NCBI GenBank assembly: GCA_963721065.1
Contig: CAVRHO010000002.1
Location: forward strand, 62,001 to 126,000
DNA: 64,000 nt
Reading direction: 5' to 3'
Origin: CAWBLP01 sp963721065
Lineage (GTDB): Bacteria > Pseudomonadota > Alphaproteobacteria > Acetobacterales > Acetobacteraceae
Part shown: positions 44,366 to 56,765 of the stretch, piece by piece
Position numbering within the stretch: the first letter of the stretch is position 1
Layout: every line of letters begins with the position of its first letter
Notes under the pieces: model-generated
What the model was told of the DNA's origin: nothing
Database searches by the model: none
Seen by the model: only the letters and a program-made list of their open reading frames with translations
Translations under genes and position numbers: made by a program

Positions 44366-45061
44366 ATGCTGCAAGTAACCGACCTCGATCTGCACTACGG
44401 CGCCGCCATCGCCCTGCGCCAGGTCTCCATCACCGCCCAGCCCGGCAGCGTTACCTGTCTGCTCGGCCGCAATGGCGTGGGCAAGACATCGCTGCTGCGG
44501 GCGATCGTCGGCGCACACCCAATCACACGGGGCGAGATCCGCTGGGAAGGCACGGAAATCTCCCGCATGCCGACCTACGAGCGGGCACGGCGCGGCATCG
44601 CCTGGGTGCCGCAGGGGCGCGACATCTTCCCGCTGCTGACGGTGAAGGAGAACCTGGAAACCGGCTTCGCGGTGCTGCCGCGCGGCAAGCGGCGCGTGCC
44701 GGACGACGTGTACGAGTTGTTCCCGGTGTTGAAGACCATGCTGCGCCGGCGCGGCGGCGACCTGTCCGGCGGGCAGCAGCAGCAACTGGCGATCGCGCGG
44801 GCCCTGGTGATGCAGCCGCGCCTGCTGGTGCTGGACGAGCCGACCGAGGGCATCCAGCCGAGCATCATCAAGGATATCGGGAGGGTGATTGCGCTGCTGC
44901 GGGGGCGGGGGGATATCGCCATCCTGCTGGTGGAGCAATACTTTGACTTCGCGCAGGAGCTGGCCCAGACCATCGCCGTAATGGATCGCGGCGAGATCGT
45001 GCTGGAAGGGCCTCGTGACGAGCTTGACGAAGCGGATGTACGACGCCGGCTGTCCGTCTGA
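44366..45061 (+). CDS. urtE: Urea ABC transporter ATP-binding protein UrtE
   Basis: The 231-residue LivF-type ATPase has Walker A GRNGVGKTSLLR, the Q-loop region VPQGRDIFPLLTVKENL, signature LSGGQQQQLAIARAL and Walker B LLVLDEPTEGIQPS. The switch position reads VEQYFDFA, where the usual His is replaced by Tyr-Phe-Asp context as in other LivF/UrtE proteins. ATG 44366 lies 13 bases after the urtD stop. The stop overlaps the putative ureD start, linking transport and urease genes. Confidence 0.95.
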   Translation: MLQVTDLDLHYGAAIALRQVSITAQPGSVTCLLGRNGVGKTSLLRAIVGAHPITRGEIRWEGTEISRMPTYERARRGIAWVPQGRDIFPLLTVKENLETGFAVLPRGKRRVPDDVYELFPVLKTMLRRRGGDLSGGQQQQLAIARALVMQPRLLVLDEPTEGIQPSIIKDIGRVIALLRGRGDIAILLVEQYFDFAQELAQTIAVMDRGEIVLEGPRDELDEADVRRRLSV

Positions 45062-45882
45062 CCAGTCAGCGCTTCAGCGCGCCCGCGGCGAACTGCACGT
45101 GTCGCTGAAGCGGCGCGGTGCGGCCACGGTGCTGGATGGGCTGCGCCAGGCCGGCTGCCTGAAGGCGCGCCTGCCGCGGCCGGTGGTGGACGGCTGGGCT
45201 GACGTGGTGACGCTGAACACCTCGGGTGGCGTGGTTGGCGGTGACCAGTTGGGCAATGCCTTCGACCTGCAACCAGGCGCGCGTGCGACCATCGCGGCGC
45301 AGGCCGCCGAACGGTTCTACCGTGCGTCAGTCGGCAGTGCGCCGTCGCGGGTGCAGACGTCCATTACGGTGGCCGAGGACGCCGTGGCGGAGTGGCTGCC
45401 GCAGGAGACGATCCTGTTCGACCGCTGCGCAATGGACCGCCGGCTGGACGTGAGTTCTGGCGGAGACCGCGGTTTTCACCGGGGTGGAAACCCTGGTGTT
45501 CGGCCGCGCCGCGATGGGCGAGCGTGTGCAGCAGGCGTGGTTGCGTGACCTGATCCGCGTGCGCCGCGGTGGCCGCCTGGTGCTGCACGATGCGGTGCGC
45601 CTGGACGGCGCGGTGGATGCGGTCCTGCAGCGCAGGCCGGTCGCCGGGAACGCCCGCGCCATCGCCACGGTCTTGCACGTCGCGCCGGATGCCGAACACC
45701 GGCTGGACGGGGTGCGCACAGCCCTGGCCGATGCCGAGGGTGAACACGGTGTCAGTGCCTGGGACGGCATGCTGGTGGCACGTCTTCTTGCGGCCAACGC
45801 CGCGTCTCTTCGTCGCGCCGTCGTTGCAGCGCTTCACGCCCTGCGCGACGCTCGGCCGTTGCCGCGCGTGTGGCTATGCTGA
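45036..45882 (+). pseudogene. ureD: Urease accessory protein UreD, interrupted by one-base frameshift
   Basis: UreD binds apo-urease and, with UreF and UreG, promotes nickel insertion. The first frame gives SALQRARGELHVSLKRRG, TLNTSGGVVGGDQL and WLPQETILFDRCAMDRRLDV. At about 45450-45457 the frame shifts, and the second frame reads LAETAVFTGVETLVFGRAAMGE to the normal end. Dropping one T in GTTC restores RLDVSLAETAVF. The reconstructed length is about 282, normal for UreD. ATG 45036 overlaps urtE by 26 bases and is the best start by homology; GTG 45015 is an alternative. The break may be a sequence error. Confidence 0.88.
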
Positions 45883-45913
45883 CGACAGAGCGATACGCAA
45901 AGGAATCCTCCGC

Positions 45914-46216
45914 ATGAATCTGACCCCGCGCGAAAAGGACAAGCTGCTGATCAGCATGGCGGCCATGGTCGCGCGCCGTCGCCTGGAACGCGGCGTGAAG
46001 CTGAACCACCCGGAAGCTGTCGCCCTGATCACGGATTTCGTGGTGGAAGGCGCACGCGACGGGCGCAGTGTCGCCGACCTGATGGAGGCCGGCGCCAAGG
46101 TGCTGACGCGGGACCAGGTCATGGACGGCATCGCCGAGATGATCCACGACGTGCAGGTGGAAGCCACCTTCCCGGACGGCACCAAGCTGGTCACCGTGCA
46201 CGAGCCGATCCGCTGA
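45914..46216 (+). CDS. ureA: Urease gamma subunit UreA
   Basis: The 100-residue structural subunit begins MNLTPREKDKLLISMAAMVA, with the conserved RGVKLNHPEAVALITDFVVEGARDG and a C-terminal FPDGTKLVTVHEPI. It joins UreB and UreC to form the cytosolic nickel enzyme that splits urea into ammonia and carbamate. AAAGGAA lies eight bases upstream of the ATG. Confidence 0.98.
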   Translation: MNLTPREKDKLLISMAAMVARRRLERGVKLNHPEAVALITDFVVEGARDGRSVADLMEAGAKVLTRDQVMDGIAEMIHDVQVEATFPDGTKLVTVHEPIR

Positions 46217-46225
46217 ACAGCCCTT

Positions 46226-46245
46226 CTCTCCCGCCGGCGGGAGAG
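46226..46245. repeat. REP-like palindrome, copy 4, between ureA and ureB
   Basis: CTCTCCCGCC and GGCGGGAGAG form a perfect loopless 20-base palindrome in the 47-base ureA-ureB gap. It may act as an RNA cleavage or stability point within the operon. Confidence 0.65.
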
Positions 46246-46263
46246 TCCAGTGACGAGGACAAC

Positions 46264-46571
46264 ATGGTTCCTGGAGAAATCATCGCCGCCGCCGGCGACA
46301 TTGAACTCAACGCAGGCCTGCCGCGCACCACGCTGACCGTGGCCAATACCGGCGACCGCCCGGTGCAGGTCGGCAGCCACTACCACTTCGCCGAAGCCAA
46401 CCCTGCCTTGTCGTTCGATCGCGACGCGGCGCGAGGCCAGCGCCTGGATGTCGCCGCCGGCACCGCGGTGCGCTTCGAGCCCGGGCAGACCCGCGACGTG
46501 ACGCTGGTGCCGTATCGCGGCAAGCGGATCGTGCAGGGATTCCGCGGCAGCGTGATGGGAGCACTCGACTG

Positions 46572-46572
<1 letters not shown>
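46264..46572 (+). CDS. ureB: Urease beta subunit UreB
   Basis: The 102-residue subunit contains PGEIIAAAGDIELNAG, VANTGDRPVQVGSHYHFAEANPAL and RGFRGSVMG-like end, all standard. VGSHYHF is the family hallmark. The stop overlaps the ureC start (TGATG). It is a separate polypeptide, as in most Gram-negative ureases. Confidence 0.98.
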
Positions 46573-48277
<1,705 letters not shown>

Positions 48278-48278
<1 letters not shown>

Positions 48279-48748
48279 TGCGCACGACACAGGTGTTGCC
48301 GGCGGGCCGGTGGGACGCGGCGGCCGAAGTCGATCGGGTGCTGCTGGACTTCGACCAGCGCTTCCGCCGCCGCATCGTGCTGCACACCCAGCGCGGGGCA
48401 GACCTGCTGCTGGATCTGCCACAGGCGGTCCGATTGCGCGATGGCGATGGGCTGGTGGTGGACGGCGGCGTTGTGCGTGTCTGCGCCAGACCCGAACCGT
48501 TGCTGGAGATCCACGCGCATGGGGACGGAGAACTGGTGCGCATCGCCTGGCACCTGGGCAACCGCCATCTGCCGGTGCAGGTGCTGGACGACCGTATCCG
48601 CATCCGCGCCGACCATGTGATCGCGGAAATGGTGGAGGGCCTGGGCGGCCACGTGGAGGCGATCGACGCCCCGTTCGATCCGGAAGCCGGGGCCTATGCC
48701 GGCGGGGGGCACCATCACCACCACCACGGCGACCACGACCATGAGTGA
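48278..48748 (+). CDS. ureE: Urease nickel chaperone UreE
   Basis: The 156-residue metallochaperone has the two UreE domains, with the peptide-binding N-terminal part (FDQRFRRRIVLHTQRGADLLLDL) and the metal-binding domain (RIAWHLGNRHLPVQV, LGGHVEAIDAPFDPEAGAY). A His-rich tail (GGGHHHHHHGDHDHE) stores or delivers nickel to UreG. It overlaps ureC at its start and ureF at its end. Confidence 0.97.
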
Positions 48749-49556
48749 CGATGCCGCAAGGGCAGCGACGCCCCCTGGCCGTGCGGGAGCAGAGCGCGGG
48801 GACGGCGTGTCCGTGACAGCCCCTGCTGCCGCGGCTCTCGCACGGACGCCAGCTCCCGCCAGCTCCCTCCCACTAGGGGAGGGGCAGGCTTCGCACCTGC
48901 GACCTCGGGACCGTTCCGCCCTCCTGCGCCTGCTGGCCTGGCTGTCCCCGGCCTTTCCGACCGGCGCCTATGCCTACTCGCACGGCCTGGAATGGGCGGT
49001 CGAAGCGCGTGACGTCACCGACACCGCCAGCCTGCACGCCTGGCTGGCCGACACCCTGACCCACGGCGCCGGCCGCACCGATGCGATCCTGCTGCGCCAC
49101 GCCCACCGCGCCGCAAACGTACCGCATGACCTGGAAGAAATCGCCGAACTCGCCGCCGCCGCGATGCCGTCGCGCGAACGCCAGGCCGAGGCGTTGGACC
49201 AGGGCAGCGCCTTCGTAACAGCCGCAACCACATGGTCACCCCTGCTACTGCCGCAGCGCGTTACCTACGCGGTTGCAGTGGGTGCTTTCGCCGGCGCCAA
49301 CCACATCGACGAGGACGACACGACGCTCTCCTACCTGCATGCTTTCACCAGCAACCTTATCTCCGCCGCAGTCCGTCTCGTTCCGCTCGGCCAGACCGCC
49401 GGCCTGCGCGTGCTGGCCGCGATGGAGCCCACCATCGTGCATGTCGCCGAACAGACGCGGGATGCGGCGCTGGACGATATCGGCGGCTGCGTGTTCCGCG
49501 CCGACCTCGCCGCGATGCGGCACGAAACCCAGTACACAAGGCTGTTCCGTTCATGA
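48741..49556 (+). CDS. ureF: Urease accessory protein UreF with a variable N-terminal extension
   Basis: The 271-residue protein contains the helical UreF core (LLAWLSPAFPTGAYAYSHGLEWAVE, then QAEALDQGSAFVTA and ISAAVRLVPLGQT). UreF bridges UreD and UreG during nickel loading. The 50 or so residues before the core (Ala/Pro-rich) are longer than typical and include a REP-like palindrome (48865-48889), so the extension probably arose by repeat insertion. ATG 48741 overlaps the ureE stop; no better internal start is seen. Confidence 0.93.
   Translation: MSDDAARAATPPGRAGAERGDGVSVTAPAAAALARTPAPASSLPLGEGQASHLRPRDRSALLRLLAWLSPAFPTGAYAYSHGLEWAVEARDVTDTASLHAWLADTLTHGAGRTDAILLRHAHRAANVPHDLEEIAELAAAAMPSRERQAEALDQGSAFVTAATTWSPLLLPQRVTYAVAVGAFAGANHIDEDDTTLSYLHAFTSNLISAAVRLVPLGQTAGLRVLAAMEPTIVHVAEQTRDAALDDIGGCVFRADLAAMRHETQYTRLFRS
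48865..48889. repeat. REP-like palindrome, copy 5, within ureF
   Basis: CCCTCCC / GGGAGGG arms with a short ACTAG loop are followed by GGCAGGC. The 14-base right part is identical to copy 1 at 12522-12535. It is located in the extended N-terminal codons of ureF. Confidence 0.75.
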
Positions 49557-50174
49557 CGAAATCATCCCATGGCCCTCTGCGCGTTGGCGTCGGTGGCCCG
49601 GTCGGCACCGGCAAGACCGCGCTGATGGACGCGCTGTGCAAGCACTTCACGCCGCAGCTACGACATCGCTGCGATCACCAACGACATCTACACCAAGGAA
49701 GACGCGGAGTTCCTCACCCGCGCCGGCTCCCTGACGCCCGACCGTATCATGGGCATCGAAACCGGCGGCTGCCCGCATACCGCCATCCGTGAGGACGCGT
49801 CCATCAACCTGGCCGGCGTCGCCGAGATGCAGCGGCGGTTTCCCGCGCTGGACCTGGTCCTGATCGAAAGCGGCGGCGACAACCTGGCCGCCACGTTCAG
49901 CCCGGAACTCGCCGACCTGACGATCTACGTCATCGACGTGTCCGCCGGCGACAAGATCCCGCGCAAGGGCGGCCCGGGCATCACCCGCAGCGATCTGCTG
50001 GTGATCAACAAGATCGACCTCGCCCCGTTCGTCGGCGCCAGCCTGGAGGTGATGGACCGCGACGCCAAACGCATGCGCGGCGACCGCCCCTTCGTGTTCG
50101 CCAACATCCGCGCCGGCAAAGGCGTGGCGGAGATCGCGGCGTTCATCGAGCGGCAGGGCGGGTTGCGGGCGTAG
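49553..50174 (+). pseudogene. ureG: Urease accessory GTPase UreG, interrupted by one-base frameshift
   Basis: UreG supplies GTP energy for nickel insertion. The first frame from ATG 49553 has the P-loop GGPVGTGKTALMDALCKHFT and shifts near 49651-49656. The second frame reads SYDIAAITNDIYTKEDAEFL, the nickel-binding METGGCPHT-like GIETGGCPHTAIREDAS, ESGGDNLAATFSPELAD and VINKIDLAPFVGA. Deleting one C in GCCGC gives TRSYDIAAI, an exact family pattern. The reconstructed length is about 206, normal. It overlaps the ureF stop (ATGA). The break may be a sequence error. Confidence 0.92.
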
Positions 50175-50200
50175 TCCATCGCGCATCGCCAAGGCCGTTC

Positions 50201-50563
50201 TTAGTCAGGGCGTAGACCCTCCCGCGCCGCCCGGCGGGAGGGGTATGAACGTCCAACGACTGCCAGTATTTCTACGCCGCCTTCCGGCAGTTCCCAGTAG
50301 ATCACCTTGTGCCAAGGATTGCGAACCCTCCGGTCTCGCGGTAGCCGGTTGCGGGAATACCGGAGATCGTAAGCCCATATATCCGGGTTTCGACTTATCC
50401 GGCGCGCCCCAAGAGGCCGCGAAGATGAAGCCAGATCCGACATCGCGGTTGCCAGTAGCGTTGCGTAGTTTCTGGCTCGCTCTTCCCCGTAATCCGCGGC
50501 ACTCCGGGCCAAGATCTCTTCGACCTGCTCCTGCGCAGGTGCAGTAAGTCTATACGAGGCCAT
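50201..50563 (-). CDS. RelE/ParE-family toxin-like protein
   Basis: The 120-residue protein has a ParE/RelE-type fold: LTAPAQEQVEEILARSAADYG at the N-terminus, LGARRISRNPDIWAYDLRYS in the middle and WHKVIYWELPEGGVEILAVVG near the C-terminus. Family members inhibit gyrase or cleave mRNA. The last 15 codons fall in a REP-like palindrome (50217-50242), so the C-terminus may be a late addition. ATG 50563 is chosen; it lies 10 bases after the stop of the antitoxin gene. Confidence 0.8.
   Translation of the reverse strand: MASYRLTAPAQEQVEEILARSAADYGEERARNYATLLATAMSDLASSSRPLGARRISRNPDIWAYDLRYSRNRLPRDRRVRNPWHKVIYWELPEGGVEILAVVGRSYPSRRAAREGLRPD
50217..50242. repeat. REP-like palindrome, copy 6, at the toxin gene 3' end
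   Basis: CCCTCCCGC and GCGGGAGGG arms (9 bp, 8-base loop) fall at the end of the ParE-like coding region. The same arms occur in other copies of the family. Confidence 0.65.
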
Positions 50564-50573
50564 TGCACCCGAG

Positions 50574-50891
50574 TTAACGAGATGCGTCCGTGTCTTGCGG
50601 CCCTTGTCCAGCACGGATCTCTGCCGCGAGTTCCATCGCGCGGTTCCAGATGCGGCCCCAGACAGCTTCTTGCTCCTCAGGGGTGTTGATGGTCACAAAA
50701 TCCCCCCGCGCGCTTGCCTCGATCCCTTCCTGCGCCGCCGCGAGCAATGCATCGGTATCATCCTCGGCGATTTCATCCGAATAATACCGAACCGCCGCCT
50801 CCAGAAACTCCGCCTCGCTGCCGGCTGCGCCTTCGGCCACGTGGCGTTCGATCACTTCTTTGACTCTTTCTGAGATCTGGACGGTATGCAT
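50574..50891 (-). CDS. ParD-like antitoxin (ribbon-helix-helix)
   Basis: The 105-residue protein begins MHTVQISERVKEVIERHVAEG, a ParD/CC2985-type ribbon-helix-helix start, with FLEAAVRYYSDEIAEDDTDALL as the second helix and an acidic tail for toxin wrapping. It probably neutralises the ParE-like product and autoregulates the operon. ATG 50891 is preferred; a longer frame to 51182 overlaps clpB sequence and is rejected. Confidence 0.8.
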   Translation of the reverse strand: MHTVQISERVKEVIERHVAEGAAGSEAEFLEAAVRYYSDEIAEDDTDALLAAAQEGIEASARGDFVTINTPEEQEAVWGRIWNRAMELAAEIRAGQGPQDTDASR

Positions 50892-50992
50892 TGTCTGGCC
50901 TCCTTCGGCGTGACGGAGAATACCATCGCTCATCTCGCCATCCCAGATAGCCGTTGGGGGCCCGGCCATCTCGGCCGAACCCCCAACCAGCG

Positions 50993-53572
<2,580 letters not shown>

Positions 53573-53690
53573 GTCTCTTGTCCCTGTGCGTAGGCGACTG
53601 GTCCGGACTCCGCCCCTGTTGAGGCAACGGAATTGTGACCTTTGCTCCGAAAGGTGGGAAAGCGCAGACTGCGACTCAAGGGGGTGTCGT

Positions 53691-54449
53691 ATGCGTATCG
53701 AGTATCTCTACCGCTATCCCGTGAAGGGGCTCACCGCGGAAGCCCTGGAGACCGCCGAAGTCGAGGCCGGCGGCTGCATACCGTGGGACCGCGCCTTCGC
53801 GCTGGCGCAGGGGGATGCGCCGTTCGACCCGGCCGCGCCCGCTTGGCTGCAGAAGACGCATTTCATGTGCCAGATGAAGGATGCCAGGGCTGCGGCGCTG
53901 TTTTCCTTCTTCGAGCCGCGCAGCGGCATGCTGGCGATCCGTGCCCCGGATGGCGGTTCGGTGGTGGAGAACGCGCTGACTGAGGTCGGGCGGGAGCGGA
54001 TCGGCGCCTTCCTGACCGATTACCTGGGCGACGCGGCCCGCGGCGTGCCACGCTTTCACCACGTGCCGGGACACAGCTTCAGCGACTCCCGCAGGCAGGT
54101 GATCAGCCTGATCAACCTGGCCAGCCTGCGCGACTACGAGGCAAAGGTCGGCGCCCGCCGCCACCGGCGCCGGTTCCGCGCCAATATCTGGTTCAGCGGT
54201 GCCCCGGCCTGGGCCGAGCGGTCCTGGACCGGCCAGGAATTTCAGGTGGGTGGGGCGGTTTTGCGTATCACAAAGGGTATCCCCCGTTGCCCCGCCACCG
54301 AGGTGAACCCCCAGACCGCCGAACGCGATGCCGACCCTGTGGCGGAACTCCGCTCCCTCTACGGCCACATCGACCTTGGTGTTTACGCCGAGGTAGTCGA
54401 GGGCGGCCGCTTCGGCGTCGGTGACGCGATCGAGGTCCTGGGGGCCTAG
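53691..54449 (+). CDS. MOSC-domain protein
   Basis: The 252-residue protein has an N-terminal MOSC_N barrel (MRIEYLYRYPVKGLTAEAL, IPWDRAFALAQGD) and a MOSC domain (RANIWFSGAPAWAERSWTGQEFQVGG, then RCPATEVNPQT with the conserved Cys that binds molybdenum or carries sulfur). Members resemble mARC/YcbX molybdenum proteins that reduce N-hydroxylated compounds. ATG 53691 follows GGGGG-rich text. It converges with eno. Confidence 0.88.
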   Translation: MRIEYLYRYPVKGLTAEALETAEVEAGGCIPWDRAFALAQGDAPFDPAAPAWLQKTHFMCQMKDARAAALFSFFEPRSGMLAIRAPDGGSVVENALTEVGRERIGAFLTDYLGDAARGVPRFHHVPGHSFSDSRRQVISLINLASLRDYEAKVGARRHRRRFRANIWFSGAPAWAERSWTGQEFQVGGAVLRITKGIPRCPATEVNPQTAERDADPVAELRSLYGHIDLGVYAEVVEGGRFGVGDAIEVLGA

Positions 54450-54458
54450 GCCGGCCCC
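54441..54458. terminator. Possible shared terminator between the MOSC gene and eno
   Basis: GGGGCC / GGCCCC (6-bp stem, 6-base loop) overlaps the MOSC stop codon and lies just before the eno stop in a 15-base convergent gap. GATTGTT follows. The stem is short. Confidence 0.4.
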
Positions 54459-54464
54459 GATTGT

Positions 54465-55739
54465 TCAGCGCCGGATCGTGCGACCGGCGAAGCGTGCGGC
54501 GGGTCCCAGCAGTTCCTCGATGCGGATCAGTTGGTTGTACTTCGCCGTGCGGTCGCTGCGCGCCAGGCTGCCGGTCTTGATCTGCCCGCAATTGGTCGCA
54601 ACGGCCAGGTCGGCGATTGTGGCGTCCTCAGTCTCGCCCGAGCGGTGGCTCATCACGCAGCGCCAGCCGGCGCGATGGGCGAGTTCCACCGTCTCCAGCG
54701 TCTCGGTCAGTGTGCCGATCTGATTCACCTTGATCAGGATGGCGTTGGCGCTGCCTTCCTCCAGGCCGCGGCGCAGACGCTCGGGGTTGGTGACGAAGAT
54801 GTCGTCTCCGACGATCTGGATCCTGTCGCCCAGGGTGGCGGTCATCAGCTTCCAGCCTTCCCAGTCGTCCTCGGCGCAACCGTCCTCGATGGAGATGATC
54901 GGGTAGCGGGCGACCAGCCCCTCGTAGTACCGCACCATCCCCTCGGCATCGAGCGTCTTGCCCTCGCCGGCCAGCACGTATTTGCCGTTCTGGTAGAATT
55001 CGCTGGAGGCCGGATCGAGCGCGAAGGCGACGTCCTCCCCCGGGCGGTAGCCGGCCGTCTCGCAGGCCTTGGTCATGAAGCCCAGCGCCTCGTCGGCGGA
55101 TTTCAGGTTGGGCGCGAAGCCGCCCTCGTCACCCACATTGATGCTGTGGCCGGCGTCGTGCAGGCCCTTGCGCAGGGCGTGGAAGATCTCGGACCCCATG
55201 CGCACCGCGTCGGCCAGCGTGCCGGCACCGACGGGCTGGATCATGAACTCCTGGATGTCGATCGGATTGTCGGCGTGCTTGCCGCCGTTGACGATGTTCA
55301 TCATCGGCACCGGCAGGGTGCGCGCATACACGCCGCCGACATAGCGGTACAGCGGCAGATCCAGATCGGCCGCGGCCGCCTTCGCCACGGCGAGCGACAC
55401 CGCCAGAATGGCATTGGCGCCCAGCCTGGCCTTGTTGGCGGTGCCGTCGAGGTCGATCAGCACGTTGTCGATGCGCACCTGGTCGGCAGCTTCCAGGCCG
55501 GCGATCTCCTCCAGGATCTCGCCCTGCACGTTGGCGACCGCCTGCTGCACGCCCTTGCCGCCGTAGCGGCCGGCATCATTGTCCCGCAGTTCAACTGCCT
55601 CATGCACGCCGGTGGAGGCGCCGGACGGCACGGCGGCGCGACCTGTGGCGCCGCTCTCCAGCACCACATCCACCTCGACCGTCGGGTTGCCACGACTGTC
55701 GAGAATCTCACGGGCGATGATGTCAGCGATCGCGGCCAT
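54465..55739 (-). CDS. eno: Enolase
   Basis: The 424-residue glycolytic enzyme converts 2-phosphoglycerate to phosphoenolpyruvate. Conserved text: AREILDSRGNPTVEVDV, VPSGASTGVHEAVELRD, GDEGGFAPNL, the Mg ligands in YPIISIEDG and QIVGDDIFVTNPERL, and the catalytic Lys with MSHRSGETEDATIADLAV. ATG 55739 begins at the family start. Confidence 0.98.
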   Translation of the reverse strand: MAAIADIIAREILDSRGNPTVEVDVVLESGATGRAAVPSGASTGVHEAVELRDNDAGRYGGKGVQQAVANVQGEILEEIAGLEAADQVRIDNVLIDLDGTANKARLGANAILAVSLAVAKAAAADLDLPLYRYVGGVYARTLPVPMMNIVNGGKHADNPIDIQEFMIQPVGAGTLADAVRMGSEIFHALRKGLHDAGHSINVGDEGGFAPNLKSADEALGFMTKACETAGYRPGEDVAFALDPASSEFYQNGKYVLAGEGKTLDAEGMVRYYEGLVARYPIISIEDGCAEDDWEGWKLMTATLGDRIQIVGDDIFVTNPERLRRGLEEGSANAILIKVNQIGTLTETLETVELAHRAGWRCVMSHRSGETEDATIADLAVATNCGQIKTGSLARSDRTAKYNQLIRIEELLGPAARFAGRTIRR

Positions 55740-55874
55740 GCTGGGGCTCCGGATTGTCTGTGACGCGGGCGCTGCGTACCACCAAGCAACAGGCGGCACC
55801 AGTCCGCCGCGGGCGTAACCGCAGGGCGTTACCAGAACATGAACAGGACCGGCCGCCGCATTCGGCGTGCGGTC

Positions 55875-56279
55875 CTACTTCCCGCGCGCCCGCCGCATCA
55901 GTCCGACGACCATCCGCAGGACCGGGATCATCGCAGCCGAAAAGGCGATGCTGTGGGTGGCGTTTTCCCAGGCGCGATGGCGTACCTCCAGGGCTTCCCG
56001 CTCCACCCGTCCGGGAGAGGAAAGGGCGACGACCACGATCAGCACCAGGGCAATGACGAAGTCGAAGCCGGCCATCGCCAGGCCCGTGGTCTGGGCCTTC
56101 CATCCGACCGCGTCGCGCAGCCAGAACCAGACGCCGACATGAAAGATGGCGAACGCGCAGCACAGGAAAAACAGCGCGATCAGCCCGATCGCCAGCCGGA
56201 CCGCGGTTCTCTGTGCCATGCGCCGCAGGCGCAGGCCCTCCGCTTCGGCTGCGATCCGCGCGAGGCGGAGGGTTCGCAT
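55875..56279 (-). CDS. Small membrane protein, holin-like (phage holin III superfamily type)
   Basis: The 134-residue protein has a basic N-terminus, then two transmembrane helices (LAIGLIALFFLCCAFAIFHV and TTGLAMAGFDFVIALVLIVV) and a third weaker helix, ending in RRARGK. The pattern resembles the actinobacterial-type phage-holin-like or putative membrane partner of DUF883 proteins. The DUF883 gene lies three bases upstream, so they are co-expressed. Not a phage region. Confidence 0.7.
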   Translation of the reverse strand: MRTLRLARIAAEAEGLRLRRMAQRTAVRLAIGLIALFFLCCAFAIFHVGVWFWLRDAVGWKAQTTGLAMAGFDFVIALVLIVVVALSSPGRVEREALEVRHRAWENATHSIAFSAAMIPVLRMVVGLMRRARGK

Positions 56280-56282
56280 CGA

Positions 56283-56579
56283 TCAGCGCGTCGCCCGACC
56301 CAGGATGAACCCGATCGCCGCGGCAATCACCACGGCGGCCATCGGCTGGTTGCGGACCCGCCCCGACAGGGCGTCGGCCTGCTCGCGCACCGTGCCGGCC
56401 GCGCCGTACACCGCATTCTCCGCTCGGCCCGCCGCATCCGCCAGGGCGGGCGTGACACGCTCCTTCATCAGCATCTCCACCTGCTCACGCAGGCGGGCGA
56501 TCTGCGCCGTGGCGTCTTCCATCGTGCCCCTCGCATCATCCGCGCTTGCCATGTTCGCGTGATCCTTCCGGTTTGCCAT
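56283..56579 (-). CDS. DUF883/ElaB-type ribosome-linked membrane protein
   Basis: The 98-residue protein has a long amphipathic helix (EDATAQIARLREQVEMLMKERV) and a C-terminal membrane anchor with the hallmark MAAVVIAAAIGFILGRATR. ElaB and YqjD relatives attach to ribosomes at stationary phase. ATG 56579 and ATG 56552 are both plausible; the second has GGAAGGA upstream. Confidence 0.82.
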   Translation of the reverse strand: MANRKDHANMASADDARGTMEDATAQIARLREQVEMLMKERVTPALADAAGRAENAVYGAAGTVREQADALSGRVRNQPMAAVVIAAAIGFILGRATR

Positions 56580-56765
56580 CTGCCTTTGCAGAGGTAGGCG
56601 GGGGAAATCGTGAGGTCCAGCCGTACCGTTGCACGCTTGCGCGAGCAGCCGAATATCGTCGCCCCAGCTTGGTTCCGCCCCGCCGCGTTGGTGTTTTGAT
56701 GCAGATCAACGCGCCGCCTCGCCCCCGCCGGCCATTCTGCCGCGGCTATCCGGCGGGGGCGGGAA

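Noticed and set aside
55875..56579. Phage lysis cassette (holin-like gene)
   Set aside because: The neighbour is a DUF883 stationary-phase protein and no endolysin or other phage genes are near; it is an ordinary chromosomal membrane-protein pair.
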